From Kitasatospora setae KM-6054 (lineage in GTDB: Bacteria; Actinomycetota; Actinomycetes; Streptomycetales; Streptomycetaceae), in contig NC_016109.1 of NCBI RefSeq assembly GCF_000269985.1, positions 7,405,001-7,469,000 on the forward strand: 64,000 nucleotides of DNA. The letters are read 5' to 3'. The notes under the pieces are model-generated. The model searched no databases. It worked only from the letters and a program-made list of their open reading frames with translations, and was not told where the DNA came from. The position numbers were made by a program, and so were the translations under genes. Each line of letters opens with the position of its first letter. Position 1 is the first letter of the stretch. Positions 25,040-33,088 of the stretch are shown here, piece by piece.

Positions 25040-25981
25040 ATGACTGCCGTCATCGAGGTGTCCGCCCATGTCCCGGAACGCCGGGTGGCGATCGCCGACA
25101 TCGCGGACGAGTTGGGGCTCGACGCGTTCCAGCTCCGCCTGTTCCAGCGCTTCCTGGGGCTGCGCCACGTCCTCACCGCCCCCGGGCGTGATCTGCGGGA
25201 GATCCTGACCGCCGCCGCGAGGGGCCTGACCGGCCTGCCCGGCAACGAGCACCGGGTCCGCTACGTGATCGCGGCGCGGACCGCGCCGACCGCCGGACCG
25301 GCGGCCCGCAACCACTTGCACGAGACCTGCGCCGACCTCGGCCTGGGGCACGCGATCGCCTTCACCGTGACCCAGCAGGCGTGCGCCTCCGGGCTCGCCG
25401 CGGTCGACCTGGCCGGCCGGCTGCTCGCCGAGGACGGCGACCCTGACGCCCTGGCGCTGGTCCTGACCGGGGAGAAGGCCGACACCGAGGCTTCCCGGCT
25501 GATTCCGGGCACCACGGTGATGGGGGAGGCCACCGCCGCCTGCCTGGTCCGCGCGACGTACCGGGACCACCCGGGCCCCGGCGCGCTGCTCGGCTACGCG
25601 GCCCACACCCGCGGCGAGTTCCAGCCCGGCGACATGACGGCCGAGCTGGCCGCCCGCTTCCAGGAGGAGTACGCCGAGATGCTGGCCGGCGTCGTCCGGG
25701 CCGCTGTGGCGGACGCGGGTGCGACCCTTCCCGACCTGGCCCTGATCCTCCCGCACAACGTGAACCGGAACTCCTGGGTCCGCGTGTGCAAACTGCTCGG
25801 ATTCCCGGTCGACCGGGTGTTCCTGGAGAACATCCCGGAGACCGGACACTGCTTCAGTGCAGACTCGTTCCTCAATTACGCCGATGCCGTGCGGGGCAAT
25901 CGACTGAATTCCGGCGACCTCTACCTGATGGCCGCCGTCGGCCTGGGGGCGACGTTCTCCGCCATGGTTTTCCGGCACTGA
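25040..25981 (+). CDS. KAS III-like ketoacyl synthase, first gene of the biosynthetic cluster
   Basis: 313 residues with the thiolase fold of FabH. The nucleophile is Cys115 (TQQACASGL) and the first catalytic His is His239 (LPHNVN). At the position of the usual GNT Asn the sequence reads ETGHCFSAD (Gly269-His270), so the third residue is His instead of Asn. It is slightly shorter than FabH. The expected reaction is decarboxylative or simple Claisen/acyl transfer between a carrier-bound acyl group and a second thioester; the His substitution suggests a non-standard substrate or acyl transfer. It is the leading gene after a low-GC regulatory region, followed by 348 bp before the next gene. It shares the Asn-to-His change with the paralogue at 30214-31167. 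Confidence 0.85.
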   Translation: MTAVIEVSAHVPERRVAIADIADELGLDAFQLRLFQRFLGLRHVLTAPGRDLREILTAAARGLTGLPGNEHRVRYVIAARTAPTAGPAARNHLHETCADLGLGHAIAFTVTQQACASGLAAVDLAGRLLAEDGDPDALALVLTGEKADTEASRLIPGTTVMGEATAACLVRATYRDHPGPGALLGYAAHTRGEFQPGDMTAELAARFQEEYAEMLAGVVRAAVADAGATLPDLALILPHNVNRNSWVRVCKLLGFPVDRVFLENIPETGHCFSADSFLNYADAVRGNRLNSGDLYLMAAVGLGATFSAMVFRH

Positions 25982-26329
25982 GACGGGCCCATCGAGCTTT
26001 TCCTGACTGAATCACCAGCCGGCGCCGGGTCTTCCCGCCGGTATCTTTCCCTGCTCCTCGGAGATTGCTGTCGGCGTGCGGTCCGACAGCCTGGACAATC
26101 GTCAAGCGATTCCTTCCCGGGGGCTGCGGGCAATTTTTTCGCACGGATTTCCTGGTGCGCCGGCGGAATGTTTCGGCGTGCCCCGATATGAAATCAAAAC
26201 CCTCCCGGACGGGCGAGCCGGCAGTTCCTCGCCCGATCACCAACCGAGCTGTCGGCCGGCTTCCGCCGGTCGACCGATGCGGCCTGCCCCCGTTCCACCG
26301 CGGGGCGGGTCCGGGACGGGAGCGAAGCA
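25982..26329. promoter_or_regulatory. 348-bp low-GC leader inside the cluster
   Basis: No gene supported. The stretch (for example 26120-26220) is markedly less GC-rich than the coding DNA around it and lies just before the TTG of the ATP-grasp gene, so it is probably a second promoter region of the cluster. No clear -35/-10 pair or palindrome was found. Confidence 0.45.
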
Positions 26330-27727
26330 TTGAACACCACCACGGCCGGGGACTTCTGGACGGGAGTCAAACGCGCCTGCACCGGACTGGCCGACGTCCG
26401 GTTCGTCGCCCTCGGCAACTTCGAGGTCGAGAACGAGTGGGCCAAGGGGGAGTCCGGCGTACCGACCACGACCAGCCGCACCTCGACCGTCCTGGTCAAC
26501 CGGATGGACGAGTTCGCGCTGCTGCTCGCCGGCGACGGTGACCAGGTGGTGCTGAAGTCCCGTCCCGACGACGACTACCTGGCCCACCTGGTCGGACTGG
26601 GTCTCCCGCTGCCCGAGATCCTGGTCGCCGACGAACAGCGCGCGGACCGCACCGTCAGCGAGGACGCGCTGGCCTCGCCCGCGCTGCTCGCACGCCTCGC
26701 CGACAGCGCGCGGAGCGGCGCCCGGCTGCTGCCGCACGGCATGTCCGCGGTGGAGGAGGAGCTGTGCGCCGCCACCGGCCTCGCGTCCGCGCTGCCCGGC
26801 GCGGCCCTCGCCAAGGCCGTCAACAGCAAGATCTACAGCCGCCGGGTCGCCGACGACCTGGGGCTGCGCCAGGCCCGCGGCTGGACCTGCGAGAACGTCG
26901 GCGAGTTCGAGGCGGTGGCGAAGGAGGCGGCGCGCTCGGTCCGGGCCGGACGGAGGATCGGCGTCAAGGACGCCTACGGCGTCTCGGGCAAGGGCATCGC
27001 CGTCATCGACGACGTCAAGCGGCTGGAGCAGCTGGTGCGGATGCTCGTCCGGCGGGCCGAACGCACCGGCGACCCGGGGCTGTCGATCGTCGTCGAGGAG
27101 TGGGCCGACAAGCACGCCGACCTCAACTACCACCTGACGGTCGGTCAGGACGGCTCGGTCCGCTTCGACTTCGTCAAGGAGGCGCTCACCGAGAACGGCG
27201 TCCACAAGGGCCACCGGATGCCGGCCCGGCTCGACGCGGACCAGTTCGCCGCCGTCCGGCACGGCGCCGACCTGATCGGCGCGCGCCTGGCCGCCGACGG
27301 CTACCACGGAGTGGTCGGCGTGGATGCCCTGGTCGAGCGCGACGGCCGGGTGCTGCCGGTGCTGGAGATCAACGCCCGCAACAACATGTCGACCTACCAG
27401 ACCCGCCTCCAGGAGCACTTCCTGGACCACGACGCGCTCGCCACCGCCCGGCTCTACCCGCTCACCCTGGCCGCCCCCGTGCCGTTCGCCGAACTCCACG
27501 ACGCCCTGGCCGGGCTGCTGTTCTCCCCCGCCGAGCGGCGCGGCCTGCTGGTCAACAACTTCGCGACCGTCAACGCCGCCGCGCCCGGGAACGGCGCGGG
27601 GGACGACGCCCCCACCTTCGCGGGCCGCCTCTACGCGGTGCTGGTGGCCCGATCCGAGGCCGAGCTCGCCGACCTCGACCGCGCGGTCACCGACCGCCTC
27701 ACCACAGAGAGGTTCCACCATGTCTGA
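26330..27727 (+). CDS. ATP-grasp ligase, BtrJ/PGM1-like (aminoacyl-carrier protein or peptide ligase)
   Basis: 465 residues from a TTG start with GGGAG upstream. The N-terminal preATP-grasp domain (VALGNFEVENEWAKG at about 25-40, then VVLKSRPDDDYL) precedes an ATP-grasp domain at about 150-390. It has the nucleotide-binding IGVKDAYGVSGKG loop, VVEEWADKHADLN, and Mg-binding DALVERDG/EINARNNMS. The family forms an amide or thioester bond through an acyl phosphate. Followed by a PLP decarboxylase and an ACP, the set matches BtrJ-BtrK-BtrI of butirosin, where an acidic amino acid is loaded on an ACP and decarboxylated there. The predicted role is loading an amino acid (Glu or Asp most likely) on the ACP at 29163. 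A peptide ligase role is the alternative. Confidence 0.82.
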   Translation: MNTTTAGDFWTGVKRACTGLADVRFVALGNFEVENEWAKGESGVPTTTSRTSTVLVNRMDEFALLLAGDGDQVVLKSRPDDDYLAHLVGLGLPLPEILVADEQRADRTVSEDALASPALLARLADSARSGARLLPHGMSAVEEELCAATGLASALPGAALAKAVNSKIYSRRVADDLGLRQARGWTCENVGEFEAVAKEAARSVRAGRRIGVKDAYGVSGKGIAVIDDVKRLEQLVRMLVRRAERTGDPGLSIVVEEWADKHADLNYHLTVGQDGSVRFDFVKEALTENGVHKGHRMPARLDADQFAAVRHGADLIGARLAADGYHGVVGVDALVERDGRVLPVLEINARNNMSTYQTRLQEHFLDHDALATARLYPLTLAAPVPFAELHDALAGLLFSPAERRGLLVNNFATVNAAAPGNGAGDDAPTFAGRLYAVLVARSEAELADLDRAVTDRLTTERFHHV

Positions 27728-29063
27728 TGCCGCCCCCGAGACGGCCGCACAGCCCGAGCACACCGCACAGCCCGAGCACACCGCACAGCCCGAGTACACC
27801 GTGCAGGGCCTGCCCGTCAGCGAACTCGCCCAGCGCTTCGGCACCCCGCTCTACCTGTACGACGGCGATGCCGTCCGGGACCAGTACCTGGGCCTGCGCG
27901 ACCGCCTGCACCCGGTGGTGGAGATCTTCTACTCGCTCAAGGCCAACCCCAACATCAGTGTCTGCGCGCTGCTGCACCGTCTCGGTGCCCGCGCCGAGGT
28001 CTCCTCGATGGCCGAGCTGGTCACCGCGCTGGAGGCGGGGGTCCCCGCCGACCAGATCATGTTCCTCGGCCCCGGCAAGAGCGAGCAGGAGATCACCGCC
28101 TGCCTCAAGGAGGACATCCGGGCGATCATCTGCGAGTCGATCGACGAACTCGCCGCGATCGACCGGCTGGCCGCGGACCTCGGCACCCGTGCCCGCGTGG
28201 TGCTCCGGGTCAACCCCTCGTTCACGGTCAAGGGCAGCGGCCTGACGATGGGTGGCAAGCCGCGGCAGTTCGGCATCGACGAGCAGGCCCTGTTCGACGC
28301 CGAGGACCTGCCCGGCCGGCACGCCCGCACGGACCTGATCGGGGTCCAGGCCTACATGGGCACCCGCATCCTGTCCGAGGAGGCGGTCGCCGAGAACACC
28401 CGCCGGATCCTCGACATGGCCGAGCGGCTCGCCGAGCGCCAGGGCTTCCCGCTCGACCTGGTCGACGTCGGCGGCGGCCTCGGCGTCGCCTACTTCGCGC
28501 AGGAACAGGACCTGGACGTCGACCGGCTCGCCGACCTGGTCAACCCGATCTTCGAGGAGTTCCACCGGCGCCGCCCCGACACCCGCGTCGTGATGGAACT
28601 CGGCCGGTACCTGGTCGCCACCGGCGGGGTCTACGTCTCGGCCGTGCGCTACGTCAAGGAGTCCATGGGCGAGCGCTTCGCGATCACCGACGGCGGCACC
28701 AACCACCACATGGCGGCCGTCGGCATCGGGTCCTTCGCCAAGCGCAACTTCCCGATGCGGCTGCTCAACCGGGCCGGCGGGCCCGCCGCCAAGTGGAACG
28801 TCACCGGGCCGCTGTGCACCCCCAACGACACCCTCGGCAAGGGCGTCGAGCTCGCCGACGACCTCCGGCCGGGCGACCTGATCGGCGTCGAGCGCTCCGG
28901 CGCGTACGGGCCGACCGCGTCCCCGGTGCTGTTCCTCAGCCACGGTTACCCCGCCGAGGTCCTCGTCGTCGACGGCGACGCCCAGCTGGTGCGCCGCCGT
29001 GACGAGACCGAGCACCTCACCGGCCCCCAGCTCCTGCACGGGGCCCTCACCGGACAGCGCTGA
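27720..29063 (+). CDS. Fold-type III PLP-dependent decarboxylase (LysA/BtrK/VinO-like)
   Basis: 447 residues overlapping the previous gene by 8 bp. The PLP-barrel domain (about 30-300) has the cofactor Lys in FYSLKANPNISV, SSMAEL, and GGGLGVAYF for phosphate binding; the C-terminal beta domain carries PLCTPND, the Cys-containing active-site strand of DAP decarboxylase relatives, and GAYG. The N-terminal 25 residues include three 6-residue EHTAQP repeats (27747-27800). Relatives BtrK and VinO decarboxylate an acidic amino acid while bound to an ACP. With the adjacent ATP-grasp and ACP genes, I infer decarboxylation of an aminoacyl-ACP to an omega-amino acyl starter, for example a GABA- or beta-alanine-type unit. 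Confidence 0.88.
   Translation: MSDAAPETAAQPEHTAQPEHTAQPEYTVQGLPVSELAQRFGTPLYLYDGDAVRDQYLGLRDRLHPVVEIFYSLKANPNISVCALLHRLGARAEVSSMAELVTALEAGVPADQIMFLGPGKSEQEITACLKEDIRAIICESIDELAAIDRLAADLGTRARVVLRVNPSFTVKGSGLTMGGKPRQFGIDEQALFDAEDLPGRHARTDLIGVQAYMGTRILSEEAVAENTRRILDMAERLAERQGFPLDLVDVGGGLGVAYFAQEQDLDVDRLADLVNPIFEEFHRRRPDTRVVMELGRYLVATGGVYVSAVRYVKESMGERFAITDGGTNHHMAAVGIGSFAKRNFPMRLLNRAGGPAAKWNVTGPLCTPNDTLGKGVELADDLRPGDLIGVERSGAYGPTASPVLFLSHGYPAEVLVVDGDAQLVRRRDETEHLTGPQLLHGALTGQR
27747..27800 (+). repeat. 18-bp in-frame tandem repeat (EHTAQP)
   Basis: Three 18-bp units at the 5' end of the decarboxylase gene, the third with one change. Confidence 0.9.
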
Positions 29064-29162
29064 CGGCGCGCCGCAGCTCCACCGGAGCGGACACCGCACC
29101 GCGTCACCCACCCGCGTCACCCACCCGCCGGCCGGTCGGCCGGCCACCGGAAGGACATCCCC

Positions 29163-29435
29163 ATGACCACCTCCACCGACCTGAGCCACGACCGGATCAA
29201 GGCCGTCGTCGTCGCCGCCCTCGCCGACGTCCTGGACGAGCCGCTCGCCGACACCGGCGACGACATCCGCCTGTTCGACGACCTCAACCTCGACTCCACC
29301 AGCGTCCTCGGCCTGCTGATGAACCTGGAGGACAGCCTCCGCATGGAGGTCGACCCCGACAGCCTGGAACAGGACCACCTCGCCACCATCGGCTCGCTCA
29401 CCGAGTTCGTCGCGGCGACCCTCCGGAACGGCTGA
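29163..29435 (+). CDS. Acyl carrier protein (BtrI-type position)
   Basis: 90 residues forming a four-helix carrier domain. The 4'-phosphopantetheine Ser is Ser45 in LNLDSTSVLG, a variant of the canonical DSL (DST). It lies 99 bp after the decarboxylase and 5 bp before the next gene. By analogy with BtrI it is the likely carrier on which the ATP-grasp ligase and decarboxylase act. It is distinct from the type II PKS-like carrier at 36503, whose motif is DSL. An AcpS-type transferase in the cluster could activate both. Confidence 0.9.
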   Translation: MTTSTDLSHDRIKAVVVAALADVLDEPLADTGDDIRLFDDLNLDSTSVLGLLMNLEDSLRMEVDPDSLEQDHLATIGSLTEFVAATLRNG

Positions 29436-29440
29436 GCGAC

Positions 29441-30217
29441 GTGCCTGCCGTACGCCTGGAACGGGTCCTCTCCGTTCCGCTCGACGGCGAGCGGGCCGCT
29501 TTTGCGGCCGACTCGCCCGAAGCCGAACGAACGCTGCGCGAAACCCGAGCGGTGTACGGCCCGGCCGCCGGCCGCGACTGGCTGGACCGCAGCAGCCGGC
29601 TCACCTTCCCGACCCTGGTCCGGGCCGCCCGCACGGCGCTCGGCCCGCTCCCCGAGGTGGACCTCGCGCTGACGGCGGCCGCCACCCCGGACTGCCGGAC
29701 GGACGGATTCCCCGGCGCCCTGCTCGGCCACCTGCTCGGCGGTCACCCGACCGTCCTGGGCATCACCGAGCAGGGCACCGCGGGCCCGTTCACCGCCCTG
29801 CGGATCGCCGCCGGCCGGATCCGCGCGGGCGACGCCCGGCGCGCCCTGGTGCTCCTGCTCGAACAGAGCACGCTGCCCGCCGAACCCGGATTCGTCCGAC
29901 CCGAACGCGACGCCGCCGTCGCCCTGCTGCTCGGCCCGGGCCCCGGCCGCGAACTGGGCGCCCCCGTCGTGGGCCGGACCCCCCTCGACCCGCCGGCCGG
30001 GGCCCACCCCGTCCGCCCCGACCGCGGCGGCAGCCGGATCGGGGCCTGGACCGCGCTGGCCCGCGAACTCCCCGCCCTCGACCCGGACCTGCCGCTGCTC
30101 ATCGCCGACGACGACCACGACCTCGGCTACCACTGCCACGTCCTGCTCGCCCCGCACACTCCCGAGCCCGCACCCCACCGCATCCCCCAGAACCCCGAGG
30201 AACGTGCCCGCGCATGA
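29441..30217 (+). CDS. Half-size thiolase-fold protein lacking the active-site Cys
   Basis: 258 residues from GTG 29441. The centre resembles the N-terminal half of KAS III/thiolase-fold proteins (VLGITEQGTAGPFTALRIAAGRIRAGDARRALVLLLE), but the nucleophilic Cys is replaced by Thr. The C-terminal catalytic half with His and Asn is mostly absent. It overlaps the next gene, an intact KAS III-like protein, by 4 bp. In PqsBC a FabH-like subunit without the catalytic Cys pairs with an active one. A structural or specificity subunit for the 30214 or 25040 enzyme is therefore a reasonable guess, but the family assignment itself is tentative. Confidence 0.6.
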   Translation: MPAVRLERVLSVPLDGERAAFAADSPEAERTLRETRAVYGPAAGRDWLDRSSRLTFPTLVRAARTALGPLPEVDLALTAAATPDCRTDGFPGALLGHLLGGHPTVLGITEQGTAGPFTALRIAAGRIRAGDARRALVLLLEQSTLPAEPGFVRPERDAAVALLLGPGPGRELGAPVVGRTPLDPPAGAHPVRPDRGGSRIGAWTALARELPALDPDLPLLIADDDHDLGYHCHVLLAPHTPEPAPHRIPQNPEERARA

Positions 30218-31167
30218 CCGCCACCACCCTCTCCCGGGTCGCGGTCGGCCTGCCGGCGACCCGCGAACCGGTCGCCGACGTGCTGACCCGGCTCGGCACC
30301 CCGCCCGCGCACCTCCGGGTGTTCGAGCGGCTGTACGGGCTGCGCACCACCGCGGTGGTCGGCCCCGACGAAGACTACGAACACCTCCTGCTGACCACCG
30401 CCGGACGCGCCCGCCCCGCCGCCGACCCCGCCCTGGTGCTCTACGGGCACACCCTGCTCACCCAGCCCATGGCACTGCGCACCGGCTTCCCCGGCCGGCT
30501 GCGCGACTCCCTCGCGCTGCCCGCCACCGTCCCGGTCCACGGGATCTCCCAGATGGCCTGCACCGCCGTCCTGCGCTGCGTCGAACTGGCGGCCCGCCAC
30601 CTGGAGCGCCCCGGGGCCCGCCCGGACGAGACCGTCCTGGTCCTCGGCGGCGACCAGGGAAGCATCGCCGACCGCAGCCGGGTCATTCCGCTGGTCACCG
30701 TCGCCGGGGACTCCGCCACCGCGTTCACCGTCCGCCGGGGCCCCGGCCGCTACCGGGTGCTCGGCCAGGCCCGCGGCCGCGACACCCGCTTCCACGCCAA
30801 CCTGCGGATGACGCCCGACGAGACCCGCGCCTTCGGCCGTGCCTGCGGCGAACAGCTCACCGCCGTCGTCGCCGCCGCGCTCGCCGACGCCGGACTCCGC
30901 CAGGAGCAGGCCGACCTGCTGCTCCCGCACCAGAACAACGAGCTGTTCTGGAACGCCTTCTGCACCGCCACCGGATACCCCCGCGACCGGGTCCACCTGG
31001 ACCTGCTCGGCGAACTCGGCCACAACTACGGCAACGACGCCCTGATCGCGCTCGACCACGCCGACCGCACCGGCCGCCTGCGCCCCGGACAGCGCTGCGT
31101 CCTCACCGCGATCGGCCAAGGAGCGTACTTCCACGCCCTGGTGCTCCAGGTCGGAGAAGAGGAGTGA
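30214..31167 (+). CDS. KAS III-like ketoacyl synthase, second copy
   Basis: 317 residues. Cys116 in ISQMACTAVL is the nucleophile and His239 in LLPHQNNELFW is the first catalytic His. The usual GNT Asn position is His270 (ELGHNYGND). The order and spacing of these residues match those of the 25040 protein, so the two are diverged paralogues with the same triad change. It overlaps both neighbours (4 bp each), so it is translated with the half-size thiolase-like protein and the half acyl-CoA dehydrogenase. A chain-initiating condensation or acyl transfer using the ACP-bound amino acyl unit is the likely role. Confidence 0.85.
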   Translation: MTATTLSRVAVGLPATREPVADVLTRLGTPPAHLRVFERLYGLRTTAVVGPDEDYEHLLLTTAGRARPAADPALVLYGHTLLTQPMALRTGFPGRLRDSLALPATVPVHGISQMACTAVLRCVELAARHLERPGARPDETVLVLGGDQGSIADRSRVIPLVTVAGDSATAFTVRRGPGRYRVLGQARGRDTRFHANLRMTPDETRAFGRACGEQLTAVVAAALADAGLRQEQADLLLPHQNNELFWNAFCTATGYPRDRVHLDLLGELGHNYGNDALIALDHADRTGRLRPGQRCVLTAIGQGAYFHALVLQVGEEE

Positions 31168-31862
31168 AGCACCCGATGACCCGCTCCGGACCCACCGCGG
31201 CGACAGCCCTGACCGCCGCACCGCCGCCCGGCGCCGCCGGACCCGCGGGCCCGAGCACCCCCACCGGACCGGACGGCCCGGTGGGGGCCGGCGGCCTCGC
31301 CCGGGGCCTGGCCGCCGTACTCGCCGGAACCGACCTGGCGGCCGCCGCGACCGGCGGGTGGATCGCCGTCCCGACCGGCGAACTGCACCGGACCGGTCAG
31401 GACCTGGAGCGGCGCCCGCACCACCTCGCGGAGCGCGAGCAGATCGCCCTGGTCCGCGCCGCCGACCCCGCCGCCCGGTCCGGGGCTCCCGCCCCGCGAC
31501 TTCCCGCCGAGGACCTGCTGCGGCTGGCCGCCGTCCGGGCCGAGTACCTGCGCGAGCTGCTGGAACGGGCCGTGCGGCACCTCGACGGCCGCACCTACGG
31601 CGGCACCCGGCTGAGCGCCCTGCCCGTCGTCCGCGCCGAACTCGCGGACCTGGACAGCGCGCTGACCGAACTGTCGGCGACCCTGGAGCAGGCCGACGAC
31701 CCGGCCGCCGTCGCGCGCTGGGCGGGCGCCGAACTCGACGCCCTCGGCTGGCGGACCGCGGTGCTGTTCGGCGGGGCGGGATACCTCGCCGACCACGAGG
31801 CCCGCGGCGTCTACGTCTGCGAACTGATCTGGAACACCTGGGGAACGGAGCCGTCGGCATGA
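31164..31862 (+). CDS. Acyl-CoA dehydrogenase C-terminal domain-like protein (half-size)
   Basis: About 232 residues from GTG 31164 (overlapping the preceding stop; ATG 31176 is the alternative). After a Pro/Ala-rich N-terminus, the rest resembles the C-terminal helical bundle of acyl-CoA dehydrogenases: the segment TYGGTRLSALPVVRAELADL is like the ACAD flavin-contacting helix, and WRTAVLFGGAGYLADHEARG is like the GG.GY turn. The N-terminal substrate-binding domain and catalytic Glu region of a full ACAD are missing. It is followed, with 4-bp overlap, by a full-length ACAD. The pair may form a hetero-oligomer in which this subunit lends binding or structural surfaces. Confidence 0.65.
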   Translation: MKHPMTRSGPTAATALTAAPPPGAAGPAGPSTPTGPDGPVGAGGLARGLAAVLAGTDLAAAATGGWIAVPTGELHRTGQDLERRPHHLAEREQIALVRAADPAARSGAPAPRLPAEDLLRLAAVRAEYLRELLERAVRHLDGRTYGGTRLSALPVVRAELADLDSALTELSATLEQADDPAAVARWAGAELDALGWRTAVLFGGAGYLADHEARGVYVCELIWNTWGTEPSA

Positions 31863-33088
31863 CCGACCAGGAACGGCGGCTCGCGGCCCTGCGCGGCCTG
31901 AGCGCCGAACTCGCACCGCAACTGCGCGCCGTGGCGCTCGACATCGACCGCGACCCGGCCGGGGCGGGCCGGTACCACGGCCTGGAGGCGTACCGGCTGA
32001 TGCACCGGTGCCAGACCCCCGCCGAGTACGGCGGCGAACCGCTGCGGATCGGAAGCCGGAGCTACCCGGCGGGCTCCTGCCTGGACTACACCACCGCCCT
32101 GCTCGAACTCGCCAAGGGCGACTGCGGCGCGGTCCTGGCCGCCCCCGGCCCCGCCCTGGCCGGCCTCGCCGTCAGCCACCTCGGCAGCCCCGAGCAGCAG
32201 GCCCGCTTCCACCGCCGACTGGCCGACGGCACCAGTTGGTCGTTCTTCGCCATCACCGAACCCGAACGCGGTAGCGACGCCTCCGCACTGGCCACCCGTC
32301 TCGACCGCGCCGGAGCCGACCGCGCCGGAGCCGACCGCGCCGGAGCCGACCGCGCCGGAGCCGACCGCGCCGGAGCCGGCCGGGGCGACGACGGCCGGGG
32401 CGACGACGGGTACCTGCTCACCGGCACCAAGCGGTACATCGGCAGCGGCGAACGAGGCGGCATCGGCGTGGTGTTCGCCCGGACCGGTCCCGGCCCGCTG
32501 TCGATCCGGGCCGCCCTGGTCGAACGGCCGCTGCCCGGCTCCACCGCGCAGGCCCTGGAGATGACCGGCCTGCGCGGCGCCCGGCTCGCCGAGATCCGCT
32601 TCGAGGACGTCCCGATCGCTGCGGGCGACCTGCTGGGTGCCCACCTGCCGCCCTCCCGCCGGGGCCTGTGGGGCGCGATGCGGGCCTTCACCAGCATGCG
32701 GGTGCAGATCGCCGCGCTGGCCCTCGGAGCCGCCGCCGCGCTCGCCGAAACCGTCGACGCCGAACGCCCGAACGCACCCGGCGCCGCCGTCCTGCGGGCC
32801 CGGCTGGCCGCCGCCCGGGCCCGGACGCTGGCCGCCGCCGCCCAGGTCGACCACGACCCGGACCGGGGCGACCTGGCCGCCGCCGCCAAGCTCACCGCCG
32901 TCCGCCTCGGCACCGGGGCCGCCCGCTGGGCGGTCCGCTCGCTCGGACGCGCCTCCATGCTCGACCATCCGCTGCTGGAGAAGTGGTACCGGGACGTGCA
33001 CGCCTTCGAGTTCATGGAGGGCACCAGCAACATCCAGCGCGTCCACGTCGCCGAGGCCTACCGCAACCGGGTGGTGCGCCGTGGCTGA
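31859..33088 (+). CDS. Acyl-CoA dehydrogenase family flavoprotein
   Basis: 409 residues with the full ACAD order: N-terminal helices, a beta domain with FFAITEPERGSDASAL, and a C-terminal bundle ending in AFEFMEGTSNIQRVHVAE. It would introduce a 2,3-double bond into an acyl thioester, here probably an ACP-bound chain, using FAD. The beta domain has an unusual 15-bp tandem repeat insertion (ADRAG x5, 32306-32380, followed by two GRGDDG units) in a surface loop. It is flanked by a half-size ACAD-like protein and overlaps the next gene by 8 bp. ACADs of this kind oxidise carrier-bound amino acids in some pathways, for example prolyl-ACP. Confidence 0.88.
   Translation: MTDQERRLAALRGLSAELAPQLRAVALDIDRDPAGAGRYHGLEAYRLMHRCQTPAEYGGEPLRIGSRSYPAGSCLDYTTALLELAKGDCGAVLAAPGPALAGLAVSHLGSPEQQARFHRRLADGTSWSFFAITEPERGSDASALATRLDRAGADRAGADRAGADRAGADRAGAGRGDDGRGDDGYLLTGTKRYIGSGERGGIGVVFARTGPGPLSIRAALVERPLPGSTAQALEMTGLRGARLAEIRFEDVPIAAGDLLGAHLPPSRRGLWGAMRAFTSMRVQIAALALGAAAALAETVDAERPNAPGAAVLRARLAAARARTLAAAAQVDHDPDRGDLAAAAKLTAVRLGTGAARWAVRSLGRASMLDHPLLEKWYRDVHAFEFMEGTSNIQRVHVAEAYRNRVVRRG
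32306..32380 (+). repeat. 15-bp in-frame tandem repeat in the ACAD gene
   Basis: Five consecutive 15-bp units (cgcgccggagccgac, last copy with one change) encoding ADRAG in a surface loop of the beta domain. Confidence 0.92.

Noticed and set aside
24343..25245. Minus-strand frame covering the start of the biosynthetic cluster
   Set aside because: Only its downstream part (24343-24705) encodes the zinc-ribbon protein with family-like sequence; the rest is antisense to the KAS III-like gene.
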